Positions 63,410-64,000 of a DNA stretch of 64,000 bases are shown one piece after another. A program made the position numbers and the translations under genes. The notes below the pieces were generated by a model. The model did no database searches, was not told the DNA's origin, and was given only the letters and a program-made list of their open reading frames with translations. Each line of letters begins with the position of its first letter. Position 1 is the stretch's first letter. Origin of the DNA: Halomonas sp. HL-48 (GTDB lineage Bacteria; Pseudomonadota; Gammaproteobacteria; Pseudomonadales; Halomonadaceae); assembly GCF_001314875.1 (NCBI RefSeq), contig NZ_LJZS01000006.1, positions 99,126 through 163,125 of the forward strand, in the 5' to 3' direction.

Positions 63410-64000
63410 ATGGAACTCATTTGGTTGGAAGATTTTGAAGCGTTGGCCGAGTACGGCAGCTTCGTCCGTGCCGCAGAAGCTCGGCACATCACTCAGCCGG
63501 CATTTAGCCGGCGAATACGCTCTTTGGAGAATTGGATCGGGGCAGATCTGTTCATCCGCACTCCTCAAGGTGCCACTTTGACCGAAGCTGGCAGGCATAT
63601 TCTTGCGAGCGCGCAAGATGCTGCTAGCAGGCTCTACCGGATCAGAGCCGAGGCGCAAGAAGTCGCAGGAACGGCCGCTAAAACACTTCATTTTGCGGCG
63701 ACCCATTCATTGTCGTTCACATTCTTTCCGCGCTGGATAAGAAGCGCAGAAAAGGGCGCACCCATTGAATCCGTTCAGTTGCACTCTGACAGTATGGCCA
63801 CTTGCGAGCAAATGTTAGTGCATGGTCAAGTGCAGTTTTTACTATGCCACCGTCACCCGGATGTCCCCCCGCGTTTAACGGCTGATCAATTCATTAGTAA
63901 ATGTAGGGTCCCTGATGATCAAATGGGCTATAGAAGTTATCCTCTATTGGCCGCTAGAGAGCTTCTACAGCAATTCATCCAGGAGCAGGCCTATGGACAT
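63410..64000 (+). CDS. LysR-family regulator (cut by the window end)
   Basis: The first 197 codons of a LysR-type regulator, with no stop before the window ends. The N-terminal winged helix-turn-helix reads DFEALAEYGSFVRAAEARHI then TQPAFSRRIRSLENWIGADL and LTEAGRHIL. The start of the effector-binding domain follows (LHFAATHSLSFTFFPRW). It is divergent from the tartrate dehydratase gene, the standard layout for a LysR regulator and its target; the 100-base gap between them would hold the operator. The ligand is probably tartrate or a related acid (inference). Confidence 0.9.
   Translation, partial: MELIWLEDFEALAEYGSFVRAAEARHITQPAFSRRIRSLENWIGADLFIRTPQGATLTEAGRHILASAQDAASRLYRIRAEAQEVAGTAAKTLHFAATHSLSFTFFPRWIRSAEKGAPIESVQLHSDSMATCEQMLVHGQVQFLLCHRHPDVPPRLTADQFISKCRVPDDQMGYRSYPLLAARELLQQFIQEQAYGH

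Noticed and set aside
1..64000. CRISPR array, insertion sequence, prophage or integron
   Set aside because: No regularly spaced repeats, transposase, integrase or phage structural gene was seen; the only sizeable direct repeat is the pilin 5' block.

Overview
The window looks like a chromosomal segment of a gamma-proteobacterium of the Halomonas type. The protein sequences, the gene order (dusB-fis-purH, accB-accC-prmA, gyrA-serC-pheA-tyrA/aroA-cmk-rpsA, pilB-pilC-pilD-coaE-yacG), the moderately high GC content and the MvaT-type nucleoid protein fit the Pseudomonas/Oceanospirillales side of the class. This assignment is inference from protein resemblance; no rRNA gene is present. No insertion sequence, prophage, CRISPR array or plasmid function is visible, so this is mostly core genome with some accessory inserts.

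Layout. 1-10.7 kb: succinate-semialdehyde dehydrogenase converging on a minus-strand block of purH, fis, dusB, prmA, accC, accB, dsbD and ppa. 10.8-17.6 kb: a fused phosphatase-like/kinase-like protein whose catalytic residues look lost in both domains, then PPi-dependent phosphofructokinase, RNase T, argG, a HlyU-family protein and a DUF294 nucleotidyltransferase-like protein. 17.6-23 kb: a tightly coupled four-gene signalling operon: single-domain response regulator, membrane-anchored PAS/3'-5' exonuclease fusion, small two-helix membrane protein, and a transporter-like sensor histidine kinase (CbrA/CrbS type). 23.3-28.5 kb: CstA-type transporter, a frameshifted cory-CC-star gene, an ArsA-like ATPase, a GTDC1/DUF3524 glycosyltransferase and a CsoSCA-like carbonic anhydrase candidate.

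28.5-41.3 kb: an Rsx/Rnf electron-transport operon (rsxABCDGE-nth) translationally coupled to an upstream CHASE4-HAMP-GGDEF diguanylate cyclase, followed by metG, a small unknown gene, an acyltransferase, rdgC and a hotdog thioesterase. 41.5-51.8 kb: gyrA, the serine/aromatic biosynthesis operon, cmk, rpsA and an MvaT-family gene. 51.9-62 kb: a Rob-like AraC regulator, an unknown small protein, a Tus-like replication-terminator protein coupled to yacG and coaE, the type IV pilus genes pilD, pilC and pilB, two tandem pilins, a CigR-like protein, an inositol-monophosphatase-family enzyme and a tRNA-Pro(GGG). 62-64 kb: a D-tartrate dehydratase-like enolase-superfamily gene divergent from a LysR regulator cut by the window end.

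Most promising leads: the response regulator/membrane exonuclease/small membrane protein/sensor kinase operon; the doubly degenerate phosphatase-kinase fusion between two pyrophosphate-metabolism genes; the diguanylate cyclase leading the Rsx operon; the Tus homologue lacking the known lock histidine; and the cory-CC-star gene broken by a CCAG duplication.
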